DNA of 64,000 nt, taken from assembly GCA_963780805.1 (NCBI GenBank), contig CAWADP010000010.1, positions 558,001 to 622,000 on the forward strand, written 5' to 3'. Both the position numbers and the translations under genes were made by a program. Below, in pieces: positions 21,156 to 28,712 of the stretch (positions within the stretch are counted from its first letter, which is position 1; each line of letters begins with the position of its first letter). This DNA is from JASHVB01 sp963780805 (GTDB lineage: Bacteria; Pseudomonadota; Alphaproteobacteria; Acetobacterales; Acetobacteraceae). The notes below the pieces were generated by a model. It worked only from the letters and a program-made list of their open reading frames with translations. It searched no databases and was not told where the DNA came from.

Positions 21156-21950
21156 GTGACGTTCTCGCGAATCTTCTTCTGGCGCCGGCCGCGCATCAAC
21201 GTCGTGGAACTGCACGGCCTGATCGCGCCGCGCGCCGGCATGTTGTCGGCCAGCAGCGCCAAGCCACTGATCGACCGCGCGTTCCGCAGCGCGGGCCGCC
21301 AGCCGGTGATCCTGGACATCGAAAGCCCGGGCGGCTCGCCGGTGCAGTCGGACCTGATCGCCTCCCTGATCCGCCGCCGCGCCGAGCAACACAAGGTGCG
21401 CGTGGTGGCGGCGATCCGCGAAGTAGGTGCCTCCGGTGGCTATTGGCTGGCCTGCGCGGCCGACGAGATCCACGCCAACCCGATGAGCATCGTCGGTTCG
21501 ATAGGCGTGCGTGGCGGCGGCTTCGGCTTCCCCGACCTGCTGCAGCGAATCGGTGTGGAGCGGCGGCTGTATACGGCGGGCGATAACAAGGCCCGCCTCG
21601 ATCCGTTCAGCCCCGAGGACCCGAAGGACGTCGCCTTCGTGCAGGAGCTGCTGGACGCGCTGCACGTGCAATTCAAGGACTGGGTGCGCACTCGCCGAGG
21701 CGACCGTCTGAAGGACGACGAGGCGGTACTTTTCGATGGCAGCTTCATGTTGGGCGAGCAAGCGCTGCAGGTCGGGCTGATCGACGGGCTCGGCGACGTG
21801 GATGCGCTGGTCCGCAAGCTGGGAGGCGAACGGGCGGTGGCGCGCCGGTTCGCACCACGCCGGCGTGGGTTATTGCGTGCGCTGCCGAGGCTGGCGGTGC
21901 ATGCGCTGCTGGATGCCGTGGAAGAGAGGCAGTGGCGGATCGGCTTATAG
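21156..21950 (+). CDS. S49-family signal peptide peptidase (SppA/SohB-like)
   Basis: The protein is a short, cytoplasmic-facing serine protease of family S49, which clears signal peptides or membrane fragments. The catalytic serine lies in VGASGGYWLACAADEI, and the lysine in TAGDNKARLDPFSPE. PVILDIESPGGSPVQSD forms the clp/crotonase-like core. At 264 residues it has one catalytic domain and no clear transmembrane anchor except weak hydrophobic sequence near the start. The start is a GTG at 21156; no strong ribosome site is seen. It stands alone, 80 bases after the hydrolase-like gene. Confidence 0.85.
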   Translation: MTFSRIFFWRRPRINVVELHGLIAPRAGMLSASSAKPLIDRAFRSAGRQPVILDIESPGGSPVQSDLIASLIRRRAEQHKVRVVAAIREVGASGGYWLACAADEIHANPMSIVGSIGVRGGGFGFPDLLQRIGVERRLYTAGDNKARLDPFSPEDPKDVAFVQELLDALHVQFKDWVRTRRGDRLKDDEAVLFDGSFMLGEQALQVGLIDGLGDVDALVRKLGGERAVARRFAPRRRGLLRALPRLAVHALLDAVEERQWRIGL

Positions 21951-22027
21951 CCAACGAACTGAGAACACCTCTCCCCTCGTGGGAGAGAGCCTGCCCCGGA
22001 CTTGATCCGGGGTCGGCGAGCGGGATC

Positions 22028-22135
22028 GAGCCGGGTGAGGCGGTGATCGGGAGGGCGTGAAGAGCATAGCTTGCCGAGCCGGGTGAGGCGGTGATCGGGA
22101 TGGCGTGAAGAGCATGGCTTGCCGAGCCGATCACC
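22028..22135. repeat. 48-bp tandem repeat
   Basis: The unit starting GAGCCGGGTGAGGCGGTGAT is present twice (22028-22075, 22076-22123) and begins a third time at 22124. It is flanked by CTCTCCC/GGGAGAG-type inverted sequence on both sides (near 21970 and 22165). It lies between converging genes. Confidence 0.85.
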
Positions 22136-22190
22136 CCTCACCCTCGGTGCTTCGCACCTCGACCTCTCCCAGAAGCGGAGAGGTCGTTCT

Positions 22191-22937
22191 TTACCCCCTG
22201 CCCAAAAACGGCATCTTCGTCGCCATGATGGTGACGAACTGCACGTTCAATTCCAGCGGCAGGTTGGCCATGAACAACACCTGCTGCCCGACATGGTTCA
22301 CGTCCATGCGCGGCTCGACGGCCATCTGCCCGTAGGGCTGCAACTGCCCATTGGTCGACCGCGCCGTCATCGGGGTCGCCGCATTGCCGATGTCGATCTG
22401 CCCGGAGCAAATGTCGTATTGCCGCCCGTCCACCCCGATCGACTTGGTCAGCCCGGTGACCGCGTGCTTGGTGGACGTGTACGCCACCGACCCCGGCCGC
22501 GGCACATGCGCCGAGATCGAGCCGTTGTTGATGATCCGCCCGCCTTGCGGCGTCTGGTCGCGCATCATGCGGAACGCGGTATTGGCGCACAGGAACATCG
22601 CGTTCAGGTTCACCTGCACGACGCGCAGCCACATCTCGTAGGTGAAGTCGCCGAAGTTCGTGGTTGGCGTGCCGCCACCGGCGTTGTTGAACAGCATGTC
22701 GAGCCGGCCGAACTCGGACTTGATGCGCGAGAACAGGTGATCGACCTGCGACGGCTCGGTGACGTCGGTCGGCACTACCAGGGAGCGGCCGCCGGTCTTC
22801 ATGCCGGCGGTCTCCTCCAGCATGTCGGCGCGCCGGCCGGCCAGCGCGACGGACCACCCGTCGTTCATCAATGCCAGCGCCGAGGCGCGCCCGATGCCGG
22901 TGCCCGCGCCGGTAATCACGGCGAAGCGGTCTGCCAT
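22191..22937 (-). CDS. Short-chain dehydrogenase/reductase
   Basis: The 248-residue protein is a classical SDR that oxidises or reduces an alcohol/ketone with NAD(P). It shows VITGAGTGIGRASALAL (Rossmann glycine motif), NNAGGG, the catalytic serine in INNGSISAH and the Tyr-Lys pair in YTSTKHAVTGLTKS. The C-terminus ends MATKMPFLGRG. The start ATG 22937 has GGGAGGGT seven bases upstream. It is divergent from the two oxidoreductase genes that follow, with 126 bases between, so a shared control region is likely. The substrate cannot be named. Confidence 0.88.
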   Translation of the reverse strand: MADRFAVITGAGTGIGRASALALMNDGWSVALAGRRADMLEETAGMKTGGRSLVVPTDVTEPSQVDHLFSRIKSEFGRLDMLFNNAGGGTPTTNFGDFTYEMWLRVVQVNLNAMFLCANTAFRMMRDQTPQGGRIINNGSISAHVPRPGSVAYTSTKHAVTGLTKSIGVDGRQYDICSGQIDIGNAATPMTARSTNGQLQPYGQMAVEPRMDVNHVGQQVLFMANLPLELNVQFVTIMATKMPFLGRG

Positions 22938-23063
22938 GCGATAACCCTCCCCAGTCGATTGCGTGAGTCGATTGCGTGTCGCTGGGGGCATTGTGGACCT
23001 GGATCGCCGGATGGGGAAGATAATGGCCAGGAGAGAGCGGGCCGCCCGCGGGAGATCATTGCC

Positions 23064-24077
23064 ATGCCACGCTTCGCTGCGATCGGGCTTGACCACCGGC
23101 ATATCTACGACCTGACGCAGGGCTTGCTCGACGCCGGCGCGGAGTGCGTGGGCCACAACCCCGACACCACCGATCCGCGCGTCCTCGAGGGTTTCCGCAA
23201 GCGTTTCCCACAGGTTCCCGCCAGGGAAACCGCGCGGCTGCTGGATGATCCAAGCATCGACTTCGTCGTGATCGCCGCGGTGCCGCGCGACCGTGCGGAC
23301 CTCGCCATCGCCGCGATGCGGCGCGGCAAGGACGTGATGGTGGACAAGCCCGGCGTTACCACCGCCGCGCAGCTTGCGGCGGTGCAGGCGGCGGTGGCGG
23401 AGACCGGGCGCTTCTGGTCGGTCGCGCTCGGCCGCCTGGCCTCGCCGGCGCAGCTTGAAGCGCTGCGCGTCGTGCGGTCGGGCGAACTGGGGCGGCTGGT
23501 GCAGACCACGTCGCTCGCGCCGCACCGGCTGAACCGCGCGCTGCGCCCTGCGTGGTTCTTCGATACGCCGGCCTATGGCGGCATCATCAATGATATCGGT
23601 GTGCATTCGATCGACACGTTCCTGGCGTTCGCGGATGCCGCCGACGCGGACATCACACATGCCACGATCGGCGCGTTCGGCACCGAACCTCCAGGATTCG
23701 AGGATTTCGCCGAGCTGGTGCTGACGACGCCGTCAGTGCGAGGCTACGTGCGGCTGGACTGGTTCACGCCCGACGGCTTGCCGACCTGGGGCGATGGCCG
23801 CTTGTTCGTCGTCGGCACGGAAGGCACGCTGGAACTTCGGAAAAACCTCGATATCGAGGGCCGCCCCGGCACGGATCACTTGTTCGTCGCCAACCGCAAC
23901 GGCACGCGCTACGTGGACTGCAGCACGCTGCCGGTCACTTACTATCGCGACTTCATGACCGGCGTGACCCGCCGCAACCACACCGTCATGCCGCAGGCGC
24001 AGGTGCTCTCGGTCTGCCGGCTGGCATTGCGGGCGCAGGCAATGGCCACCCGCTACGCCGCGAAAGCGTCCGCATGA
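23064..24077 (+). CDS. Gfo/Idh/MocA-family oxidoreductase (first of pair)
   Basis: This is an NAD(P)-dependent sugar or cyclitol dehydrogenase-like protein of 337 residues. The Rossmann start is atypical (MPRFAAIGLDHRHIYD, with His rather than the usual GxGxxG), while the following parts fit: VVIAAVPRDRADLAIAAMRRG, DVMVDKPGVTT (the EKP/DKP lysine motif) and GGIINDIGVHSIDTFL in the substrate domain. GGGAG lies upstream of ATG 23064. It overlaps the next gene by four bases (ATGA), which indicates coupled translation. The loss of the glycine motif may mean altered cofactor binding. Confidence 0.82.
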   Translation: MPRFAAIGLDHRHIYDLTQGLLDAGAECVGHNPDTTDPRVLEGFRKRFPQVPARETARLLDDPSIDFVVIAAVPRDRADLAIAAMRRGKDVMVDKPGVTTAAQLAAVQAAVAETGRFWSVALGRLASPAQLEALRVVRSGELGRLVQTTSLAPHRLNRALRPAWFFDTPAYGGIINDIGVHSIDTFLAFADAADADITHATIGAFGTEPPGFEDFAELVLTTPSVRGYVRLDWFTPDGLPTWGDGRLFVVGTEGTLELRKNLDIEGRPGTDHLFVANRNGTRYVDCSTLPVTYYRDFMTGVTRRNHTVMPQAQVLSVCRLALRAQAMATRYAAKASA

Positions 24078-25069
24078 TCGGCATCGCCGTCATCGGACTT
24101 GGCAACGCCTTCGAGCCGCATGCCAAGGCCTTGCTCGACCTGCGCGACCGCGCCCAGGTCGTCTGGGCCACTGCTCCTCGCGATGCGAGGCCGCAGGCCG
24201 TGGCGCAAAAATTCGGATTCCCGACAACAACCGATATCGCCAAGGCGATGGCGGACGACCGCGTCGACGCGATCCTGGTGCTGACGCCGACCAACGCGCA
24301 CCTGCCGATCGCGGAAGCCGCGTTCGCCGCCGGCAAGCACGTGCTGTGCGAAAAGCCGCTGGAAGCGTCGCTCGAACGCGCGGAGAGCCTGATCGCGGCG
24401 GGCCGCCGCGCGGGACGCAAACTCGGCGTGGTGCTGCAACTGCGCTTCCGTGCCGGCAGCCAGCGCCTGAAGCAGGTGCTGGACGACGGCTTGCTTGGCG
24501 CGGTGCAGGCCGCATCGATGAGCGTGCCGTGGTGGCGGCCGCAATCCTACTACGATCAGCCGGGCCGCGGCGTGAAGGCGCGCGACGGCGGCGGTGTGCT
24601 GATGATCCAGGCGATCCACACGCTCGATTTGTTTCGCTGGTGTTTGGGCGTTTCGCGCGTCGAGGCAGCGCAAGTGCGCACCACCGCGCTGCACCGCATG
24701 GAAACCGAGGACTACGTCGCGGCGCTGGTGCGTCTCGGCAACGACGCGCCGGGGACCATCGTCGCCACGGTGGCTGCCTATCCCGGCAGCCCGGAACGCA
24801 TCGACGTCATCGGCACGCTCGGCACAGCGCGGCTGGAAGGCGGCAGCCTGCGTCTGTCGTTTCTCGATGGCCGCGAAGAAATGATGGTGGACGACAGCGG
24901 TTCCGGCAGCGGCGCCAACGTGATGGCGTTCTCGCATGAACCGCACAAGGCACTGATCAGCGACTTCCTCAACGCGGTGGAGCAGGATCGGGATCCGGCG
25001 ATCACCGGGGAGGATGCGCTGGAGACGCAGCGCCTGATCGAGGCGATTTTGGCAAAAGGAGGACCGTGA
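24074..25069 (+). CDS. Gfo/Idh/MocA-family oxidoreductase (second of pair)
   Basis: The 331-residue protein has the expected family plan: IAVIGLGNAFEPHAKAL for the dinucleotide fold, ILVLTPTNAHLPIAEAA, HVLCEKPLEASL with the catalytic lysine, and GGGVLMIQAIHTLDLFRW, where the His contributes to catalysis. It starts within the stop of the previous gene (ATGA), and a CinA-like amidase follows one base after its stop, so three genes form one operon. Paired Gfo/Idh proteins often act in series on sugars or inositols; which one is not evident. Confidence 0.87.
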   Translation: MIGIAVIGLGNAFEPHAKALLDLRDRAQVVWATAPRDARPQAVAQKFGFPTTTDIAKAMADDRVDAILVLTPTNAHLPIAEAAFAAGKHVLCEKPLEASLERAESLIAAGRRAGRKLGVVLQLRFRAGSQRLKQVLDDGLLGAVQAASMSVPWWRPQSYYDQPGRGVKARDGGGVLMIQAIHTLDLFRWCLGVSRVEAAQVRTTALHRMETEDYVAALVRLGNDAPGTIVATVAAYPGSPERIDVIGTLGTARLEGGSLRLSFLDGREEMMVDDSGSGSGANVMAFSHEPHKALISDFLNAVEQDRDPAITGEDALETQRLIEAILAKGGP

Positions 25070-25070
25070 C

Positions 25071-25556
25071 ATGCAGACATTGCTGCCGTTGGCCGACAAG
25101 CTCGGTGCCCGGCTGAAGGCGCGGGGCGAGACCGTCGCCATCGCGGAATCGTCCACCGGCGGGCTGATCTCCGCCGCACTGCTGTCGGTTGGCGGCGCGT
25201 CGGCGTATTTCCGCGGCGGCAGCGTGATCTACACGGCCTATGCACGCGCGGGCTTTCTCGACATTCCGAATCCGCTGCCGGCGCCGATCGAGCGCGCCTC
25301 GACCGAGCCGTACGCGCTGCTGCTGGCGAATACCGTGCGGCAGAAGTTGGATTCCACATGGGGCCTGGGTGAGACCGGGGCGACCGGCCCGACCGGCAAC
25401 CGCTACGGCGACGCGGCGGGCCACACCTGCATCGCGGTGGTCGGGCCGGGTTTCTCGCGCGCCATCACGCTTGAAACGGGCAGCGCGGATCGCATCGCCA
25501 ATATGCGGGCGTTCTCGCGGCGCGCTCTGGAGTTGCTCGCGGAGGCGCTGGGGTAA
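25071..25556 (+). CDS. CinA-family amidohydrolase (NMN amidase-like)
   Basis: The 161-residue protein corresponds to the CinA C-terminal domain alone (PncC type), which hydrolyses nicotinamide mononucleotide to nicotinate mononucleotide in pyridine nucleotide salvage. The catalytic serine lies in VAIAESSTGGLIS, and the later GETGATGPTGNRYGD loop fits the family's G-TGP signature. It starts immediately after the second oxidoreductase stop, with GGAGG as its ribosome site overlapping that gene's end. In that operon it may act on a related amide; this is inference. Confidence 0.8.
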   Translation: MQTLLPLADKLGARLKARGETVAIAESSTGGLISAALLSVGGASAYFRGGSVIYTAYARAGFLDIPNPLPAPIERASTEPYALLLANTVRQKLDSTWGLGETGATGPTGNRYGDAAGHTCIAVVGPGFSRAITLETGSADRIANMRAFSRRALELLAEALG

Positions 25557-25558
25557 AC

Positions 25559-25629
25559 CGCAGGGCGGAAGAGCGAAGCACATTCCGCCGCCCCCAAATG
25601 GGGGAATGCGATTCGCGTTTCCGCCCTAC
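25559..25629. terminator. Large hairpin between converging genes
   Basis: GCAGGGCGGAAGAGCGAAGC and its partner reading GCGAATCGC and TTTCCGCCCT in reverse form an imperfect stem capped by CCCCCA-AA-TGGGGG. It lies exactly between the CinA-like stop and the methyltransferase stop. It probably acts as a two-way transcription end, although no T-run follows. Confidence 0.55.
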
Positions 25630-25664
25630 GTAATTGCGCCGCACGCGATGGCGCAGCGACGCGG

Positions 25665-26375
25665 CTAAGCCGCTTCCGCCAGCACAAGGCGGCGGCGCGG
25701 AGACGGCTTGACCGGCAGCGCGGCGTACACGTCCTTCACTGCCTCGGTTACGATCAGGCCCGCCATGCCCGGCATCAATCGCCGTCCCGAACGTTCAAAC
25801 AGTTCGGCACTGCGCAGTACCAGGCGGCGCTCGACGGGCGGCACCCAGAGCACGGTGTCGCGGCGCTCGACACGATAGAGCGAGGCCGCCAGCAACCGGC
25901 CGAGCTGACCGAAGGAATAGGGCTGGCCATGGCCGAACGGGGTGCGCTCGGAATAGGCCCACATGCCGGTGCGGTTCGGCGCCACCACAAGCAGCCGGCC
26001 GTCGTCCTTCAGCACGCGCCAGATCTCGCGCAGCAATCGCCGCGCGTTTTCCGCCGCTTCCAGCCCATGCACCAGCAGCACGCGGTCGAAAGTCAGGTCG
26101 TGGAACGGCAGCAAATCTTCCTCGGCGGTGCAGGCGAGGCAGGGTTGCCCGAGCGGCCAGCGCGTCACCCCCATCTGCGCCGGCGTCACCGCGATGCAGC
26201 GGGCCGCCTGCGGACGCCATAGCCGCAGATAGGGTGCGGCAAAGCCGACCCCGAGCACCGACTGGCCGGTCAGATCGGGCCACAAGGCCAGCAGCCGCTC
26301 GCGCAGCAGCCGGGCGGCCACCGCCCCGCGGGTGGTGCCGTAGAAGTCCGCCGCCGCATGTGCGTCCGCCGCCAT
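25665..26375 (-). CDS. Class I SAM-dependent methyltransferase
   Basis: A 236-residue protein with a degenerate SAM motif (VLGVGFAAPYLRLW in place of the usual E/DxGxGxG), followed by LPFHDLTFDRVLLVHGLE and LREIWRVLKDDGRLLVVAPNR, the motif II/III region of UbiE-type methyltransferases. A YSFGQLGRLL segment and an Arg-rich tail (KPSPRRRLVLAEAA) follow. In many alphaproteobacteria this gene lies back-to-back with gloB; here a PEP-CTERM gene sits between them. The target is unknown. Confidence 0.85.
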   Translation of the reverse strand: MAADAHAAADFYGTTRGAVAARLLRERLLALWPDLTGQSVLGVGFAAPYLRLWRPQAARCIAVTPAQMGVTRWPLGQPCLACTAEEDLLPFHDLTFDRVLLVHGLEAAENARRLLREIWRVLKDDGRLLVVAPNRTGMWAYSERTPFGHGQPYSFGQLGRLLAASLYRVERRDTVLWVPPVERRLVLRSAELFERSGRRLMPGMAGLIVTEAVKDVYAALPVKPSPRRRLVLAEAA

Positions 26376-26414
26376 GGCGGGTTCCTATAGCACCATCCTC
26401 GCGGGATGGCTCAC

Positions 26415-26459
26415 GCGGCGTCAGCCCAGGCGGCGTCAGCCCCGGCGGCGTCAGCCCCG
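26415..26459. repeat. 15-bp minisatellite at the end of the PEP-CTERM gene
   Basis: GCGGCGTCAGCCCCG is repeated three times and runs into a GCG run that encodes the terminal arginines of the PEP-CTERM protein. The stop codon of that gene (26451-26453 as TCA on the plus strand) lies inside the third unit. Confidence 0.9.
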
Positions 26460-27083
26460 GCGGCGGCGGCGGCGGCGCAACGGCACGGTGGTCGCCAGCC
26501 CGACACCGAGCAAGGCAAGGGTGGCGGGTTCGGGCACGATCTCGGTCGCGGTGGGATCGAGGCTGTCGAAATTGGTGATGACAAGCGTGCCGCCACCCAC
26601 CAGGGACTCGGTGAATGGGGAGGGCTGCTGATAGGTGGCCAGGTCGGAATACACCGTTTGAATGTTGCCGCCGGCGGTGACGGTGGTTGTCGCGGCATCG
26701 AAGAACACGTTCAGCGGACCTGTCTGCGACGGGATGGAAACGCCGTAGATGCCCAACCCCACGTCGATGGGCGGGGCGATGGTGACCAACATCAGGCTTG
26801 AATTTGGCGCCACCACATAAGTGTTGCTGTCGATGATGAATGTCAGCCCCGGATCGGCATAAGCGCCGTAGCCGCCGCCCGCGAGATTGGCCGACGGCCT
26901 GAAGCTTGCGATCACGGTGAACGGGGTGTTGTCGGCCAGCGATATACCATTGACCGAGCCGTCGATGGTACCGGCGAGCGTCACTGTCGCCGGACCGGCC
27001 TCGGCGCGTTCCGTCATGCCGCCAACCAGCGCAAGCGCCAGCAGCGCCCCGGTGCAAGCGGCCGAAATTGCCCGTTTGATCAT
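26451..27083 (-). CDS. PEP-CTERM sorting-domain exported protein
   Basis: The 210-residue protein starts with a signal peptide (MIKRAISAACTGALLALALV, cut after AEA) and ends with the full PEP-CTERM tail: VPEPATLALLGVGLATTVPL then a run of arginines. Such tails are recognised and cleaved by an exosortase during export. The middle is beta-rich and without cysteines, and has no recognised catalytic motif. It lacks any exosortase or exopolysaccharide gene nearby. It lies between a methyltransferase gene and gloB, which usually adjoin, so it appears to be an inserted gene. Function beyond surface location is unknown. Confidence 0.85.
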   Translation of the reverse strand: MIKRAISAACTGALLALALVGGMTERAEAGPATVTLAGTIDGSVNGISLADNTPFTVIASFRPSANLAGGGYGAYADPGLTFIIDSNTYVVAPNSSLMLVTIAPPIDVGLGIYGVSIPSQTGPLNVFFDAATTTVTAGGNIQTVYSDLATYQQPSPFTESLVGGGTLVITNFDSLDPTATEIVPEPATLALLGVGLATTVPLRRRRRRRG

Positions 27084-27206
27084 CCCGATCCGTCCCTTTA
27101 ACAGCGTTGTAATGCGTATTTGACCCTTTTACGTCGGTGTTTCTTTCGCCCTGGTATCGTCGCGCCGCCCGTTTGCCGTCGCCCGGCATGGTGCTAGGCT
27201 GGCGCC

Positions 27207-27938
27207 ATGACCATCACCGCAGAACCCGTCCCCATCCTGTCCGACAACTATGCCTGGCTGCTGCGCGATAGCGCGACCGGCGCCGTGGCCATCGTCGATC
27301 CCGCCGAGCCCAAACCGGTCATCGCCGCGTTGGAGCAGGCGGGCGGCCGGCTCGACCTGATCCTGCTGACGCACCACCATGCTGACCACGTGGCCGGCAC
27401 CGACGAGGTGCGAGCCCATTTCGGCGCCAAGGTGGTGGGCGCCGCGGCCGATGCGCACCGCCTGCCGAAGCTGGACGTGGCGGTGCGCGAAGGCGACACG
27501 GTGCCGTTCGGCGGTACCGCGGCGCGGGTGATCGACACGCCTGGCCACACCCGCGGCCAGATCAATTTCTTCTTCCCCGACGGCGAGATCCTGCTGTCCG
27601 GCGACACCCTGTTCAGCCTCGGCTGCGGCCGGCTGATCGAGGGCAACGCGGATGAGATGTTCGCCTCGCTGCACAAGCTGGCGCTGCTGCCGCCGGGCAC
27701 CAAGGTGTGCTGCGGCCACGAATACACCGAGAGCAACGCACGCTTCGCGCTAAGCGTGGATGGCGGCAACGCCGCGCTGGTCGCACGCACGGCGCAGGCA
27801 CGGCAGCAGCGCGCGGCGGGGCAGCCGACCGTACCCTCCATGATGGCCGACGAACTGGCGGCCAATCCCTTCATGCGCGCGCCTGATGTGGCCAGCCTGG
27901 CCAAGCTGCGCTCACAGAAGGACGTGTTCCGCGGCTAG
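27207..27938 (+). CDS. gloB: Hydroxyacylglutathione hydrolase (glyoxalase II)
   Basis: The enzyme hydrolyses S-lactoylglutathione in methylglyoxal detoxification. The metallo-beta-lactamase metal motif LTHHHADHVAG is complete, the second His follows in DTPGHTRGQI, the bridging Asp in LLSGDTLFSLGCGR, and the final His in VCCGHEYTESNARFA, which with its tyrosine marks the glyoxalase II branch. The 243-residue length is that of short GloB proteins. A GST-like gene begins seven bases after its stop, and both may act in glutathione-linked detoxification. Confidence 0.93.
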   Translation: MTITAEPVPILSDNYAWLLRDSATGAVAIVDPAEPKPVIAALEQAGGRLDLILLTHHHADHVAGTDEVRAHFGAKVVGAAADAHRLPKLDVAVREGDTVPFGGTAARVIDTPGHTRGQINFFFPDGEILLSGDTLFSLGCGRLIEGNADEMFASLHKLALLPPGTKVCCGHEYTESNARFALSVDGGNAALVARTAQARQQRAAGQPTVPSMMADELAANPFMRAPDVASLAKLRSQKDVFRG

Positions 27939-27944
27939 CGCGCC

Positions 27945-28541
27945 GTGAAACTATTCTTTTCGCCGGCCAGTCCCTATGTGCGCAAGGTGATGGCCTGCGC
28001 CACCAGCCGCGGCATCGCGCAGCGGATCGAGAAGGTGTCCGTCAATCCGAACCTGTCGCCACCGGAACTGCTGCTGTGCAATCCGCTGTCGAAAGTGCCG
28101 TGCCTGGTGACGGATGACGAGCTGTCGTTGTTCGACAGCCCGGTGATCTGCGAGTACCTCGACAGCGTGGGCGACGCGCTGCCGATGTTCCCCGAACATG
28201 GCGCACCGCGCTGGCGTGCGTTGCGGTTTCAGGCGATGGGCGACGGGATTTTGGATGCGTCCGTGCCGCGGCGGTGGGAAATGCTGAAGCCGCGGGAAGG
28301 GGGGCGCGACGCCTGGATCGCGCGGCAGAAGGCGGCGGTCGATCGCACGCTGGACATGCTGGAACTGGATCCGCCGCATCGGATAGTGGATATCGGCTCG
28401 ATCTCGGTGGCCTGCGCGCTGGGATATCTCGATTTCCGCTTCGCCACGGAACCGTGGCGGCCGGAATGTCCGCGGCTGGCGGCGTGGTTCGCCGGGTTCG
28501 CGGAGAATCCGGAGATCGCGGAAACCGCGCCGAGGGAATAG
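27945..28541 (+). CDS. Glutathione S-transferase family protein
   Basis: The 198-residue protein shows the thioredoxin-like GST N-domain (KLFFSPASPYVRKVMACATS, with Ser-Pro-Tyr in place of a catalytic cysteine), the cis-proline block NPLSKVPCLV and the glutathione-binding LFDSPVICEYLD. The all-helical C-domain follows (VDIGSISVACALGYLDFRF). It starts with a GTG seven bases after gloB, in the same operon. The exact substrate is unknown; conjugation or disulfide reduction would fit its place beside glyoxalase II. Confidence 0.87.
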   Translation: MKLFFSPASPYVRKVMACATSRGIAQRIEKVSVNPNLSPPELLLCNPLSKVPCLVTDDELSLFDSPVICEYLDSVGDALPMFPEHGAPRWRALRFQAMGDGILDASVPRRWEMLKPREGGRDAWIARQKAAVDRTLDMLELDPPHRIVDIGSISVACALGYLDFRFATEPWRPECPRLAAWFAGFAENPEIAETAPRE

Positions 28542-28590
28542 CCCCATCGGGTCGCGGAAGCAGCAGAACGCTTCGACATTCGGCGAATCG

Positions 28591-28635
28591 GTCATTGCAA
28601 GCGCAGCGAAGCAATCTGCTGGGCGCTCGCAATGA
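28591..28635. repeat. R1 palindromic repeat, short copy
   Basis: GTCATTGCAAGCGCAGCGAA is followed at once by GCAATCTGCTGG and GCGCTCGCAATGAC. Both ends of the family are kept, but the middle is deleted. It lies between the GST gene and the 3' end of valS, where it could end transcripts from both sides. Confidence 0.85.
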
Positions 28636-28712
28636 CACTCGCGGGCCGACACCGTCCGCGCCTCCAGTCCGACAGTTTGCCAGGCAGCGAAGACGAAGCA
28701 GTGTCTCTCAAT

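Noticed and set aside
22119..23063. Long N-terminal extension of the first oxidoreductase
   Set aside because: The extension is antisense to the short-chain dehydrogenase; the family start with a ribosome site is at 23064.
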